64,000 bases of DNA from Paracoccus zhejiangensis (GCF_002847445.1 NZ_CP025432.1:62001-126000), one strand, 5' to 3'; positions 11,601 through 18,993 are shown, counted from the stretch's first letter. Notes: a model not told the origin generated them from the sequence alone. Made by a program: numbers and translations.

Positions 11601-14277
11601 CGAGAAAGCTGACCGCCAGCCCGGTTTGCAGCACGGCAAGCGACAGGTCTTCCTGCATCAGGCGCAGGTGGTTGCGCATGTGAAGGCGGCGCTGATGCGG
11701 AACGGCGGAAAGGGCCGCGTGCAGGAAAGCGGGCAGGCTCATGGCGACCAGTGCCAGAGCCGTCGCCAGCAAGGCCGCCGGGCCAGGCAGAAGCCACCCC
11801 AGTGTCAACAGGACAAGCGTGGCCGGGGCCAACAACGAGCGGCGCAACGTGTCCAGCACCTTGACCCGTCCCAGCGCGCCCAGCCCGCCTTCCCGGCCAA
11901 GCCAGGGCAGCAGTTGCCAGTCGCCGCGACACCAGCGATGGATGCGCCGCGCAGCGAGGTCCTGTCGGTCGGGGAAGGACTCGATCAGTTCCACGTCCGA
12001 GACGAGCCCGGCCCGGGCGAAGATGCCCTCAAGCAGGTCATGGCTGAGAAGGGCGTTTTCGGGCACGCGCCCGGCCATCGCCTCCTGGAAGACATCGACG
12101 TCGTAGATGCCCTTGCCGGTAAAGGAGCCCTCGCCGAAGAGATCCTGATAGACGTCCGACGCAGCTGCAGCATAGGGATCCATCCCGCCCGGACCCGAGG
12201 TCGCGCGCTGAAATGCCGTGCCGTGCCGTTCCGGTGTCAGGGCGGGGGTGATCCTCGGCTGTAGTATGGCGTGACCAGCACTGACCCGGCTGAGGGCCGT
12301 ATCGAAGATCGGCTGGTTCAGCGGGTGCGCCATCTTGCCGATCAGCCGCAAGGCCGCGTCACGCGGCATCCGGGTGTCGGAATCGAGCGTCAGGACGTAG
12401 CGCACCCCGGGGGGCACGGCTGGCACATGACCCTCTGCCGTGCGGTAGTCGGTATCATCGGTACCGCGCAACAGACGGTTGAGCTCGTGCAGCTTGCCGC
12501 GTTTGCGCTCCCATCCCATCCAAATCTGTTCGGCGGCGTTGTAACGGCGGTCACGATGGAGGTGCAGAAAGCGGGCACCGGCGGGACCCGCGCCGTAGAC
12601 CTGGTTCAGTCGGGCAACCTCGACGTCGATCAACGCGACAAGTGGCGCATCCTCCGGCATGTGCTGTCCGGGGGCGTCCAGCCCGTCGGTCAGGATTGCA
12701 AAAGTCACGTCTCCTTGGGCGCCGGACAGATAATGGACTTCCAGCCCTTCGAGTTGTTCGGTCAGCTCTGCGCCATTTGTCAGCATTGTCGGCACAACCA
12801 CGAGCGTGCGCAGCGAAGACGGCACGCCGCTCTCAAGCGCCAGTCCCGGCAGTGCCGTGGCAGGTACGGCCCAGGCCACCATGCGATCAACGATAAGTTG
12901 AGCGACGGCGCTGGCCGGGATGACCGCTGCGAGGAGCCAGAGCGCAAGCATGGTCCATGACGCGGATGGGCCGGAAAGAGGCACCAGACTCCATGCGCTC
13001 AGCGCGAGCAGCCCAAGAGTGACACAAAGAATGCTGCCAAGGTATCCTGCGAGACCGGGTCGGACCTGCGGGCGATGCCATCCTCTGTATCGATAGCCGA
13101 TCTGGCGTTCGAACGCCTCCCGGCCCTCGGCGAGGAGATGCCAGCCCGGATCGCTTCTCCGCAGGATTTCCGGCTCGGAAATCCGGTCGCCATCCGCTTC
13201 CGGCGCAGCCACCGCCGTCGCCAGCACCTGCTCGGCCAGATCCAATTCGCTGTAGTCACTGTGACGAGCGAGATCCTCGAGGGCATCGCGATAGAGGTTG
13301 CGGCTGGCGAAATCCATCGCCGAAAATCCCGGATGCTCCCGCAGCTTCGCATCGACCAGGCTGACACTTTCAAAGAGCTCTGGCCAGTCCGTCTCTGCGA
13401 TCGTGCGCAGGCTGGTGATGACGTTTCGAACCGTGACGTTCGAGGCGCCCTGACGCTCCTGTGCATGCCGGACCGCCAGGTCGACATTCGACCCCTGCTT
13501 GGCCAGCCGATCCTCCAGCCAGCCGATGGCCGGGGTCGTGACAGGGTCGCAGTCGCGTAGCCGTTTCGCCAACTGGGCGGCAAAGATCTCAGAAAGTGGC
13601 TCGGACGCGCCAATATCTGCAGGCATCCCGGTCTGGTCGGCCTCCAGGAGCCGATCTGCAAGGGTATCCGCCGAGAGGCGCATCCTGTGACCGAAGGTGA
13701 TCTGGTCGGCCAACCGCCGCAGGTTTTCCAGAAGGACGAGGCGGAGCGTTATCGGAACCGCCCAGAGCTCCCCTATGGTCAGGGGCTGGACCTGCTGATA
13801 GGCGCGCAGAAAGCGGGCCAGCGCGGGGGCGTCGAGATGGCTGTCCGTATGGGCGACATAGGCCCAGATCAATTCGAACACTCGTGGATAACCGTGAAAC
13901 GGCCCTTGGGCGAGTTTCGGCAGAAGCTTGTAGTAGCTGGGCGGCAAATCCGTACGGCAGTCGCGCACCTGCGCCTCGACCCTGTGAAAATTGTCCACCA
14001 GCCATTGGGCAGCAGGGACAATAGGTTTTCCCGCCGCCAACTCTGAGAGACAGGCCTTGCGAGTGGCCCTCAGAGCCGTCGCATTATCGTCCAGTCGCTG
14101 GCGCAGTGACGCGACACGCGGTGAAGAGGCACATATACGCTGGACCTCCGCCAGGCTGGCGGCGTGTTGCTCCAGCCTTTCGATACCGAAAAGCTCCGCG
14201 CGCACCGGCGCGACGCTCTTCCAGGGTGAGGTGCGGGTGCCGCGGAGGTCGAGTCGAGGTAGCGTCCAGGCCCTCAT
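5659..14277 (-). CDS. ndvB: cyclic beta-1,2-glucan synthase (NdvB/ChvB type)
   Basis: A giant 2872-aa inner-membrane enzyme, matching the 2800-2900 aa of ChvB/NdvB. It polymerises UDP-glucose into beta-1,2-glucan and cyclises it for periplasmic osmoadaptation. Visible parts: a large N-terminal region with membrane helices near residues 420-480; a GT84 glycosyltransferase core with a DSD motif (YVLTLDSDTRMP, about 629) and the RRIHRWCRGDWQ motif (about 780); further helices around 815-1010; and a C-terminal GH94 phosphorylase-like half with GSGDWNDGMN (about 2535) that controls chain length. I chose ATG 14277 (AGGA 8 nt upstream) over an upstream GTG at 14331 that would run through a 30-bp hairpin. 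Confidence 0.93.
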   Translation of the reverse strand: MRAWTLPRLDLRGTRTSPWKSVAPVRAELFGIERLEQHAASLAEVQRICASSPRVASLRQRLDDNATALRATRKACLSELAAGKPIVPAAQWLVDNFHRVEAQVRDCRTDLPPSYYKLLPKLAQGPFHGYPRVFELIWAYVAHTDSHLDAPALARFLRAYQQVQPLTIGELWAVPITLRLVLLENLRRLADQITFGHRMRLSADTLADRLLEADQTGMPADIGASEPLSEIFAAQLAKRLRDCDPVTTPAIGWLEDRLAKQGSNVDLAVRHAQERQGASNVTVRNVITSLRTIAETDWPELFESVSLVDAKLREHPGFSAMDFASRNLYRDALEDLARHSDYSELDLAEQVLATAVAAPEADGDRISEPEILRRSDPGWHLLAEGREAFERQIGYRYRGWHRPQVRPGLAGYLGSILCVTLGLLALSAWSLVPLSGPSASWTMLALWLLAAVIPASAVAQLIVDRMVAWAVPATALPGLALESGVPSSLRTLVVVPTMLTNGAELTEQLEGLEVHYLSGAQGDVTFAILTDGLDAPGQHMPEDAPLVALIDVEVARLNQVYGAGPAGARFLHLHRDRRYNAAEQIWMGWERKRGKLHELNRLLRGTDDTDYRTAEGHVPAVPPGVRYVLTLDSDTRMPRDAALRLIGKMAHPLNQPIFDTALSRVSAGHAILQPRITPALTPERHGTAFQRATSGPGGMDPYAAAASDVYQDLFGEGSFTGKGIYDVDVFQEAMAGRVPENALLSHDLLEGIFARAGLVSDVELIESFPDRQDLAARRIHRWCRGDWQLLPWLGREGGLGALGRVKVLDTLRRSLLAPATLVLLTLGWLLPGPAALLATALALVAMSLPAFLHAALSAVPHQRRLHMRNHLRLMQEDLSLAVLQTGLAVSFLADAAWRALDAIARTLWRLTVSRRHLLEWTTAASVSAAPRPDLRGFSRAMAPGILLGLSTTGLAGLAAPGALPLILPFAALWLAAPLIAFRVSQPSRAQPDAALTPQDAQELRLIARTTWHYFETFVTPEDSHLPPDNFQEQPHATLAHRTSPTNMGIYLLSTVTARDFGWIGLRQAASRIAATLGTMQALPRVKGHFYNWYDTRDGRVLDPPYVSSVDSGNLAGHLIALANACEDWAAHSGATPRQRSQGLTDLLDLVERDAERLMSPLSDSCSEAIGSLRDGLKQAEVNWPFLQRLAAKAERATPPPAAMPPHAPRWLSLLRDGLAEAATDAASTEADHAALAAELHRLGVQARGLAVDMDFGFLLDPERKLLSIGYSVHESSLDPSCYDLLASEARLASLFAVAKQDLPLRHWFRLGRTVTATRGGAVLVSWAGSMFEYLMPGLVLQEPEGGQLGHTCRLVVERQIAYGRAQGVPWGISESGFNARDVDFNYQYSTFGVPGLGLKRGLAGDLVIAPYATGLAAMLDPGAARRNYDDLEAMGGLGLCGFYEALDFTPDRVLPGRRVAVVQSYMAHHQGMTIVAIANALTGGLMRQRFHHEPMIHASELLLQERLPRDIDRALPPLEDARPGGPTPSEADRGRRIAGPPGGPAVTHLMSNGRYAVMLTATGGSYSRWGDIALTRWREDATRDPHGAILHIRNLSDGSDQRFGPGAPDTADAQDVQFFEDHATFTARTGQLETVLDVLVSGEADAEVRRLSVTNGGRKPRELDVTSYVELTLADPASELAHPAFSRMFVQTEFLPEYGALIAWRRQRSPEEPEIWVAQFSVVEGTTVAPLQYDSDRNSAFGRDHDQAQPRAITDPAPLAGTTGTVLDPVFALRNRLLIAPGRTARILVWMVAADSREALMDLMDRHHDRSAYDRARTLAWTQAQVQLRHLGISPTEAADFQRLAAPVLYHDRRFRLPSATLLRGSGRQSGLWPLAISGDLPIVVLRIDDPADIGQVRALLQAHEYWLGRQLAVDLVILNEHPASYVKDLQTAIDIALRSSHSRPGDDTRPARGAVFALRSDLIAPDTRALLLAAARVVMLARRGMIGEQLDALLADPVTADTMIADTRQIGPAPQPANALRLRANRLDRTAPQRDEARPPSDRPNLEFYNGTGGFDREGREYVIRLGPPDTTPAPWINVIANPDFGFQVSASGSGFTWAENSRDNQLTPWSNDAVADPPGEAIYIGDDDSGVLFSPTARPLPLSARAGPHIVRHGFGYSRFEHQANGIDCELVQFVPRADPVRVSRLFLRNTGTQPRRLSVVTYSEPVMGQSRAASAPFLVTSHEPETGALLVQNPWNTTFPGRVMFAALNAPSGPAEAWTGDRTEFLGSGGSHADPAALRRGAVMSGRVGAGLDPCLAMMKTLTLAPGESIELVHLLGQCADAAAVVPLLKRLRSADMQAELAAVQTYWDDTLGDLRIETPDRAMDIMVNGWLPYQALACRIEARAAFYQASGAYGFRDQLQDNMAFMLTRPDRNRAHLLRVAARQFPEGDVQHWWLPHSGQGVRTRISDDCVWLGHAVAAYVTSTGDRAILDEQVPFLEGHRLGETEHDAFFLPDDAGHGAALFDHCALGLDRALSLTGEHGLPLIGSGDWNDGMNRVGAAGRGESVWLGWLLLQTLGAFVPLAEKRDPARARRWLEQAETLRLSMETHTWDGDWYRRATFDDGTWLGAAGSPACCIDSIPQSWAVLSGQADRDRARRAMESVDSLLVDRENDLARLFTPPFGIGPDSGSQDPGYIAGYPPGLRENGGQYSHAAMWAILAWARLGDGARAAELFAMLNPINHARSPEDVQRYRTEPYAVAADVYSVAPHIGRGGWSWYTGAAAWMHRAAIEGILGVTRDGDRLRIAPTMPPDWPGFSMTLRVAGTSCRIRIERADHPRATLDGHPITAGPAVFLPLDGGSHDLNLTLGPLVSTETSAEIDSSVLPIPPD

Positions 14278-14290
14278 GCTAGAATCCTGT

Positions 14291-14320
14291 CGGCAAGTGG
14301 GCAATTTTGCCGACTTGCCG
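14291..14320. promoter_or_regulatory. 30-bp near-perfect inverted repeat just upstream of the glucan synthase start
   Basis: The sequence pairs over 15+15 bases with only two mismatches (outer arms CGGCAAGT / ACTTGCCG, inner arms GGCAA / TTGCC). It lies 13 nt upstream of the chosen ATG, next to the ribosome site, and downstream of the 43-aa gene. In the leftward direction no T-run follows, so a simple terminator is unlikely. A leader hairpin or an operator for a dimeric regulator fits better. Confidence 0.6.
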
Positions 14321-14373
14321 CTTGGATGCACGTTCTGCGCCCAGGCCCGGGCGATCGCGCAAGACGAGCCGGG

Positions 14374-14505
14374 TCAGGCCTTTTTCCCCTTCGGCTTTGT
14401 GTCGATCGTCAGGCCCTTGCTGAAGGACGGCGCCGGCGCCGGTTCAGCCTTCTTCTGCTTCGGTTTCTTGTCTTCTCGGCCGCGACGGCTTTTGCCCTTC
14501 GCCAT
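14374..14505 (-). CDS. 43-aa Lys/Arg-rich small protein
   Basis: Translation gives a very basic 43-aa peptide that begins MAKGKSRRGREDKKPKQKK, continues with an Ala-Pro stretch and ends KPKGKKA. AGGAGA lies about 8 nt before the ATG, giving strong start support. Similar short MAKG..R..R..KKPK.. peptides occur widely as uncharacterised conserved proteins in alphaproteobacteria (recalled, not searched). It probably binds nucleic acid, judged on charge alone. It is the first gene of the leftward glucan-synthase group. Confidence 0.7.
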   Translation of the reverse strand: MAKGKSRRGREDKKPKQKKAEPAPAPSFSKGLTIDTKPKGKKA

Positions 14506-14544
14506 GGTGTTCTCCTAAGTGTTTTGTGTACGTGGAAAATTCTC

Positions 14545-14561
14545 TCGCCTCGACGAGGCGA
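14545..14561. promoter_or_regulatory. 17-bp perfect palindrome upstream of the 43-aa gene
   Basis: TCGCCTCG-A-CGAGGCGA is a perfect 8-bp inverted repeat with a one-base centre, about 40 bp upstream of the leftward ATG at 14505. The size and position suit an operator for a dimeric regulator, but no family can be named. Confidence 0.4.
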
Positions 14562-14692
14562 AGACCGCATGCGTCGCGGGCCAGGATTCCGAGGGCCACG
14601 CAGGTCCGCATCGGTGCAATTTGAGAGTATCGCCGAGGTCAGCCGCTTCCATGCTGATCCAGATCAGCGTTCAACGGAGAGTCTTTCTGCTA

Positions 14693-14716
14693 GGTGGTGT
14701 CGCGAATGCTGTGGAA
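14693..14716. repeat. orphan 24-bp copy of the IS256 left end
   Basis: These 24 bases are identical to 1119-1142, the outer tip of the IS256-family element at 1119-2511, in the same orientation. No IS256 interior follows: the sequence passes directly into IS21 istA codons, sharing the GCTGTGGAA overlap with them. No partner end or duplication was found. It is most simply a one-sided deletion or recombination scar. Confidence 0.8.
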
Positions 14717-14911
14717 TTGGCCCTGGCCGAGGGCGTGGCGACCAAGACCCATGTGCTGAACCTGTTACACCGGCTGGTCGACGGCAAGGTCATTGGCGGG
14801 CCGCCGCTCGATACCCCGCAGGCCCTGGCCCTGCGTCGCGAGCCCAAGGCCAATGTCGAACGCTATGACGGCCTGCGCACCCCCATTGCAGGAGGCCGTC
14901 ATGCGTCATGA
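14710..14911 (+). pseudogene. istA: 5'-truncated IS21-family istA transposase
   Basis: Only the last 66 or so codons of IstA remain ([42 protein letters not shown]). The DDE catalytic core and helix-turn-helix are gone. The stop overlaps the istB start by 11 nt, the normal IS21 arrangement. The break coincides with the orphan IS256 tip, so the deletion ran from inside an IS256-like end into istA. Confidence 0.85.
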
Positions 14912-15695
14912 TCCTGCCAGTGGCGCCATCGTCATCATGCTCCGCAGCCTGAAGATGCATGGCATGGCGCAGGCCGTGACGGACCTGATCGAACAGGCTG
15001 CGCCGGCCTTTGAAGCCGCCGTGCCGATCCTGTCCCAACTGCTGAAAGCCGAGATGGCCGAGCGCGAGGTCCGCTCCATTGCCTATCACATGAAGGCCGC
15101 GCGCTTCCCAGCCTACAAGGATCTCTCGGGTTTCGACTTCTCGGCCAGCGAGATCAACGAAGCCACGGTGCGCCAGCTGCATCGTTGCGAGTTCATGGAC
15201 GGGGCTCAGAACGTGGTCCTGATCGGCGGTCCGGGCACGGGGAAGACTCACGCCGCAACCGCCCTCGGCGTTCAGGCCATCGAGCACCACCGCCGCAAGG
15301 TCCGCTTCTTCTCCACCATCGAACTGGTCAATGCCCTGGAACAGGAGAAGACCAAGGGCAAGGCCGGGCAGATTGCCGAAAGCCTGACCCGCCTCGATCT
15401 CGTGATCCTCGATGAGCTGGGATATCTGCCCTTCAGCGCATCAGGCGGGGCGCTGCTCTTCCATCTGCTGAGCAAGCTCTACGAACGCACCAGCGTCGTT
15501 ATCACCACCAACCTCAGCTTCAGCGAATGGGCCACGGTCTTCGGCGACGCCAAGATGACCACCGCACTGCTCGACCGCCTCACCCACCGCTGCCACATCC
15601 TTGAGACGGGAAACAACAGCTTCCGCTTCAAGGCCAGTTCAGCCGCCGCAGCGCGCCAGAAGAAGGAGGACAATAGCGCCTTGACCACTGAATGA
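14901..15695 (+). CDS. istB: IS21-family helper ATPase IstB
   Basis: A 264-aa AAA+ ATPase with Walker A (GGPGTGKTH, about residues 108-116) and Walker B ([10 protein letters not shown], about 166-175), the expected length for IstB. The ATG chosen overlaps the istA stop. The gene is intact, but its partner transposase is truncated, so the element cannot move by itself; IstB could only act with an IstA supplied from another copy. Confidence 0.93.
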   Translation: MRHDPASGAIVIMLRSLKMHGMAQAVTDLIEQAAPAFEAAVPILSQLLKAEMAEREVRSIAYHMKAARFPAYKDLSGFDFSASEINEATVRQLHRCEFMDGAQNVVLIGGPGTGKTHAATALGVQAIEHHRRKVRFFSTIELVNALEQEKTKGKAGQIAESLTRLDLVILDELGYLPFSASGGALLFHLLSKLYERTSVVITTNLSFSEWATVFGDAKMTTALLDRLTHRCHILETGNNSFRFKASSAAAARQKKEDNSALTTE

Positions 15696-15717
15696 ACGGA
15701 AATCCATAGTCAGAGGT

Positions 15718-15767
15718 GGCTCACTTCTCGATGGAAATGCCGGCTCACTTCTGGGTGGAAATCAACA
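15718..15767. repeat. IS21 right end with two tandem 21-bp terminal repeats
   Basis: Two copies of a 21-bp unit (15718-15738 and 15742-15762) share GGCTCACTTCT and TGGAAAT and differ at three bases. Multiple internal terminal repeats (transposase binding sites) are a hallmark of IS21 ends, and the segment finishes with CA at about 15767. From 15768 the sequence is IS5 transposase, so this is the junction between the two elements. Confidence 0.75.
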
Positions 15768-16321
15768 TGCCGGGATCTGATCGAGCAGGTCAGGCAGGAC
15801 GGGTGCGTCACCGATGTTGCTGCCGGTGATCTCGACGGCCCGCATCTCCAGCGTTTCCTCATCAATGCCGATATGTATCTTGCGCCAGATACGTCGTTTG
15901 GGGCCGCCGTGCTTACGGGCGTTCCACTCACCTTCACCCTCGACCTTGATGCCGGTACTGTCGATCAGGAGGTTCAGCGGACCCGTGCCGCCGAGATAGG
16001 GATGCTTATGTTCAGCTTCCGCTGGCGACGGCACAGGGTGCTGAAGTCCGGCACGGTCCAGTCCATCCCGACCAGCCGAAGAATGCTCTGCATGAACCCT
16101 GTCGTCTGTCTCAGCGGCATGCCGAACAGCACCTTCATGGTCAGGCAGGTCTGGATAGCGGCATCGCTGAAACTCGGCTGCCGCCCACGTTTTCCGGTTG
16201 GAGGCGGCTTCCACACCATGTCGGGATCGAACCAGATCGTCAGCGATCCTCGTTGCTTCAACGCTTCGTTATAGGACGACCAGTTCGTGGTCTTGTACTT
16301 CGTAGGGGCCCAACTGCTCAT
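15768..16321 (-). pseudogene. IS5-family transposase, frameshifted and 3'-truncated
   Basis: The N-terminal 100 residues (MSSWAPTKYKTTNWSSYNEA, then SLTIWFDPDMVWKPPPTGKR) are in one frame. The catalytic start (LLIDSTGIKVEGEGEW, then RRIWRKIHIGIDEETLEMRA) is in another. A single-base loss near 15999 explains the shift (expected ISIPYLGG..). Sequence stops at DLLDQIPA, so the C-terminal half with the remaining catalytic residues is gone. It is non-functional. Confidence 0.88.
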
Positions 16322-16385
16322 GCCCTCGAGCTACCATGCTGGATTCACGCAGTGAATCCCCCAACCGATTTCTGCAACAAGGCCC
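15768..16385 (-). mobile_element. IS5-family remnant (5' half only)
   Basis: The upstream end is preserved: read leftward, the tip is GGGCCTTGTTGCAGAAATCG (20 bp to 16385), followed by a GGATTCAC-GCA-GTGAATCC palindrome, the usual layout of IS1031-like IS5 elements. The other end is missing because the IS21 right end interrupts the transposase gene. Confidence 0.8.
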
Positions 16386-16408
16386 AATGACGGCCCTGGC
16401 AATCGCCA

Positions 16409-17143
16409 TCAGCTTTGCGACACGGTGACCAACCCCAAATCGCGCATCTGGTCGGGGGTTAGCATGTTGATCTCGTCGGGCTCGGTCCGCAGCGCATGGA
16501 CCATCAGCCGCAGATCGACGCCCATCTCGGTCAGGTAAACCATGACGCTGGCTTGCGCGCGCTGCAGATCCGAGACCGCCAGAAAGGCGGGCAACATGGT
16601 GTTCTTGCCGAAATAATGCTGATGCACGCCGACAAAGCCGCCCGGTTCGACGCGGCGATTGACGCCGGCCGCCAGTAGATAGGGGCAGGCCGAAAGACAG
16701 ACTGCACCGTCCTCGACCACAGTATCGAAGCCCGCCGCGCGAATGGTGCGTCCGATGGCAAGCGCATCGGAGACAGAGCCGCCGGAACTGTCCAGCGAGA
16801 CCAGCGTCGCTGTTGGGCGCGCTTCGTCCATCCAGGCGGCGAATCGGTCGGCATCACCGGTGGCAATCTGGCCGTCCAGCCGAATGGCGCCTTCGGTTTC
16901 CGCAAATTCCAGCGCCGTCGGCATCGGCCGCATCGCCGGCGCACCGGGCTGCGAAGGGTCCGGCGCTGTGCGCAGATCGGGGCGATAGGGGCGGATGCCG
17001 GCGCCATCCTCGGGCGCAAACAGGCTGGGCGCAGAGCGGCTGGAATCCGTGAGCATGTCCAGATAGACAATGCCCGCCCCCAGGATCACCTGCGACAACA
17101 GCACCGCCTTGATCGCTGCCTGAGGCGAAGAAAAGAACCGCAT
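16409..17143 (-). CDS. ClpP/crotonase-fold periplasmic serine-protease-like protein
   Basis: A 244-aa protein with one N-terminal hydrophobic segment (residues 8-30, signal anchor or signal peptide), a Pro-rich linker, and a ClpP-like domain. The domain shows the oxyanion-type loop SLDSSGGSV (117-124), a candidate nucleophile Ser151 within AVCLSACPYLLAAG, and VGVHQHYFG (171-179) with candidate His. This matches the ClpP-like predicted periplasmic proteins (COG3904 type). The start at 17143 is chosen because it lies one base after the stop of the upstream gene, implying coupled translation; a longer ORF reads through that gene. The substrate is unknown. Confidence 0.7.
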   Translation of the reverse strand: MRFFSSPQAAIKAVLLSQVILGAGIVYLDMLTDSSRSAPSLFAPEDGAGIRPYRPDLRTAPDPSQPGAPAMRPMPTALEFAETEGAIRLDGQIATGDADRFAAWMDEARPTATLVSLDSSGGSVSDALAIGRTIRAAGFDTVVEDGAVCLSACPYLLAAGVNRRVEPGGFVGVHQHYFGKNTMLPAFLAVSDLQRAQASVMVYLTEMGVDLRLMVHALRTEPDEINMLTPDQMRDLGLVTVSQS

Positions 17144-17144
17144 T

Positions 17145-18473
17145 TCAGCCCTCAGCCTGTGATCTTGAATCGGCCCTATTAGTCGCAGGCAACGACCGGA
17201 GGTCGCGCTCGGCGGGCGGTGGTGAGGGTGTGCGGGAGATGCCCTCTTCATATTCGCGCAAGAGATCGGCGGCGGCCAGCGCCGCGCGCAATTCGCCAAC
17301 CGTCATACGGTCGTCGCTGTGATGCACGCCGCGACCGCTGCGAATGGCGGCCTGCACCACGATCATGATGAAGACCAGAACGGCGGGCAATAGATCGATG
17401 GAAATCGCCCCCGCCCAGGCCGGCACGAAATTGCGGGCATAGGCGATCACCGCGTCCGCCGCCGACATCGGCGTATAGACGGCCTCGTCGGGAACCGGCA
17501 TGGCCTCGACCTCAGCAGCGGCACCGGCAAGGGTTCTGGCGCGGGCTTCGACCAGGCTCAGGACCGAGGTGATGGTGCTGGATTGGCCTTGCTGGATTGC
17601 AGCGGTTGATCCGTCCAGCTCGGGCAGGACCACCGCATCTGCCAGATCCTGCGCCGCGCGGCTGACCAGCGGCGCGGGGTTCAACTGGCGAAGCTGGGTG
17701 ATAAGTCCCGCCAGTTCGACCGCATCTTCGGAAAACTGGACGGTGCGATCCTCTAGCCGACCTGCACCCACGGCAATGCCGCGCATCTGTGACAGGATGG
17801 TATTTCCGCGCGCAAAGGTTTCCTCGATGGGCGCGTCGGCCTCGGCCAACTGGGCTTCCAGCGCGCCCAGTTCGGCCTCTTTCTGAGTCAGCACACGAAA
17901 GACCGCCCCGCGCCCCGAAAAGCCCGAAAGCGAGCCGCCCTCTTCCTGCTGGGACAGATCGTCAAAGCTTTGCCGCACGCGGGCGACGTCGCGGGTCAGC
18001 GACTGGCCGGCAACTGCATTGGCATGAGCGCGCTCTAGCGAAGCCTGATAATTCTGCACCGTCGCGGCCATGTGGGTTTCCACCGCCGCACTGCCCGCCA
18101 GCGCCGCCGCGTTCAACCACGACGACATGGCGATGATTGCCACGCACCCAAGCGCCATCGCCAGCAAAAGCCCCAGACGAGAAGCTGCACTGCGCACCGC
18201 CGGCAGAAGCCGCAGCAAATAGGACCAGAAGACGAAGATCCCGACCGAGACAGCAATCGAATAGGCCAGCGCGGCGAAGGTCGTCCAGATGCCCGGCTGA
18301 TCCAAGAGCGTGCGCACCCCCAGATAAGTATAGATCCCAGACGCCGAGGCCAGCACCCCAAGGGCTGTCGAGGTGAAGGTATCCAGCCAGTCCAGATGCC
18401 GCTCCAGCTCGCGGGCGTATCGGTCGCCCTGGCGACCCGAAGTGGGGCTGGCGGGTGGGGATTTGTCGGTCAT
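17145..18473 (-). CDS. membrane protein with periplasmic coiled coil, unknown function
   Basis: A 442-aa protein: a cytoplasmic N-terminus, three or four hydrophobic helices between about residues 28 and 135 (including ALGVLASASGIYTYLGV and LGLLLAMALGCVAIIAM), a long Ala/Gln/Glu-rich helical domain (about 140-330, probably periplasmic coiled coil), a helix near 365-385 (ISIDLLPAVLVFIMIVVQAA), and a hydrophilic tail. ATG 18473 is preferred; upstream codons to 18632 look non-coding. It is coupled to the ClpP-like gene downstream (TGA, one base, ATG), so the two products probably act together at the inner membrane. No family was recognised. Confidence 0.65.
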   Translation of the reverse strand: MTDKSPPASPTSGRQGDRYARELERHLDWLDTFTSTALGVLASASGIYTYLGVRTLLDQPGIWTTFAALAYSIAVSVGIFVFWSYLLRLLPAVRSAASRLGLLLAMALGCVAIIAMSSWLNAAALAGSAAVETHMAATVQNYQASLERAHANAVAGQSLTRDVARVRQSFDDLSQQEEGGSLSGFSGRGAVFRVLTQKEAELGALEAQLAEADAPIEETFARGNTILSQMRGIAVGAGRLEDRTVQFSEDAVELAGLITQLRQLNPAPLVSRAAQDLADAVVLPELDGSTAAIQQGQSSTITSVLSLVEARARTLAGAAAEVEAMPVPDEAVYTPMSAADAVIAYARNFVPAWAGAISIDLLPAVLVFIMIVVQAAIRSGRGVHHSDDRMTVGELRAALAAADLLREYEEGISRTPSPPPAERDLRSLPATNRADSRSQAEG

Positions 18474-18743
18474 CGTGGCTCCGTCGCGGGATCGGCCGGC
18501 GCGGGGCCGGGATGCAAGCCATCTTTCAGCAAGGAAAGTGTCTTGTCGATGCCACGCATTCAGGTGGGGATCACGCTCGCATGAGTGCTGGACCGGAACG
18601 AGCCGAGGGTGGGACGACTTTGTTGTGGCCATGCAACGGCTTGTGAAGTTGCCGGTGTCGTAGGTAGCGTTTCAGTCCGAAGCTTCGACGCGCAGCAACC
18701 AAGTGCTTAGTTTCCAGTCGCTGAGATGACAAGGATGGGGGAC

Positions 18744-18947
18744 ACTGCCAAGGTGCGGGGCCAATGGACCTATCTTTAGCACGCGGTTGTTCGATATGGG
18801 CAGACGCTGGATTTCATGCTCTCCGAGCGGCGAAGTTTGTCCGAAGCACGGCGGTTCTTCAAGAAGGTCATCAACAGCAATGGCATGCCGGATTGGGTCG
18901 TCATCGACAAGAGCGGCGCCAACCTCGCGGGACTTCAGGCGATCAAC
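18744..18947 (+). pseudogene. IS6-family transposase fragment
   Basis: Reading one frame gives TAKVRGQWTYL, a stop, then RYGQTLDFMLSERR, ARRFFKKVIN and DWVVIDKSGANLAGLQAIN. These are diagnostic blocks of the IS6 (IS26/IS6100-like) DDE core. One in-frame stop (18777-18779) and loss of both the N-terminus and everything after LQAIN make it a dead internal fragment. No terminal repeats are visible. Confidence 0.85.
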
Positions 18948-18993
18948 GGTAACCGCCCGATTGAGGCCGCCTGCCTGACGAAGGCAGGGTGAG

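Noticed and set aside
14291..14320. Hairpin as a Rho-independent terminator of the 43-aa gene
   Set aside because: No T-run follows in the leftward direction and the ribosome site of the next gene lies right beside it.
14693..14716. A second full IS256 element starting at 14693
   Set aside because: Only 24 bp match; the following sequence is IS21, no transposase or opposite end is present.
15718..15762. Two near-identical 21-bp repeats as a CRISPR-like array
   Set aside because: Only two units with a 3-bp gap, and they match the tandem terminal repeats of IS21 ends next to istB.
15974..16214. IS5 frame change as programmed frameshifting
   Set aside because: The homologous blocks need one extra base at about 15999, no slippery heptamer is present, and the gene is also truncated, so a decay mutation is simpler.
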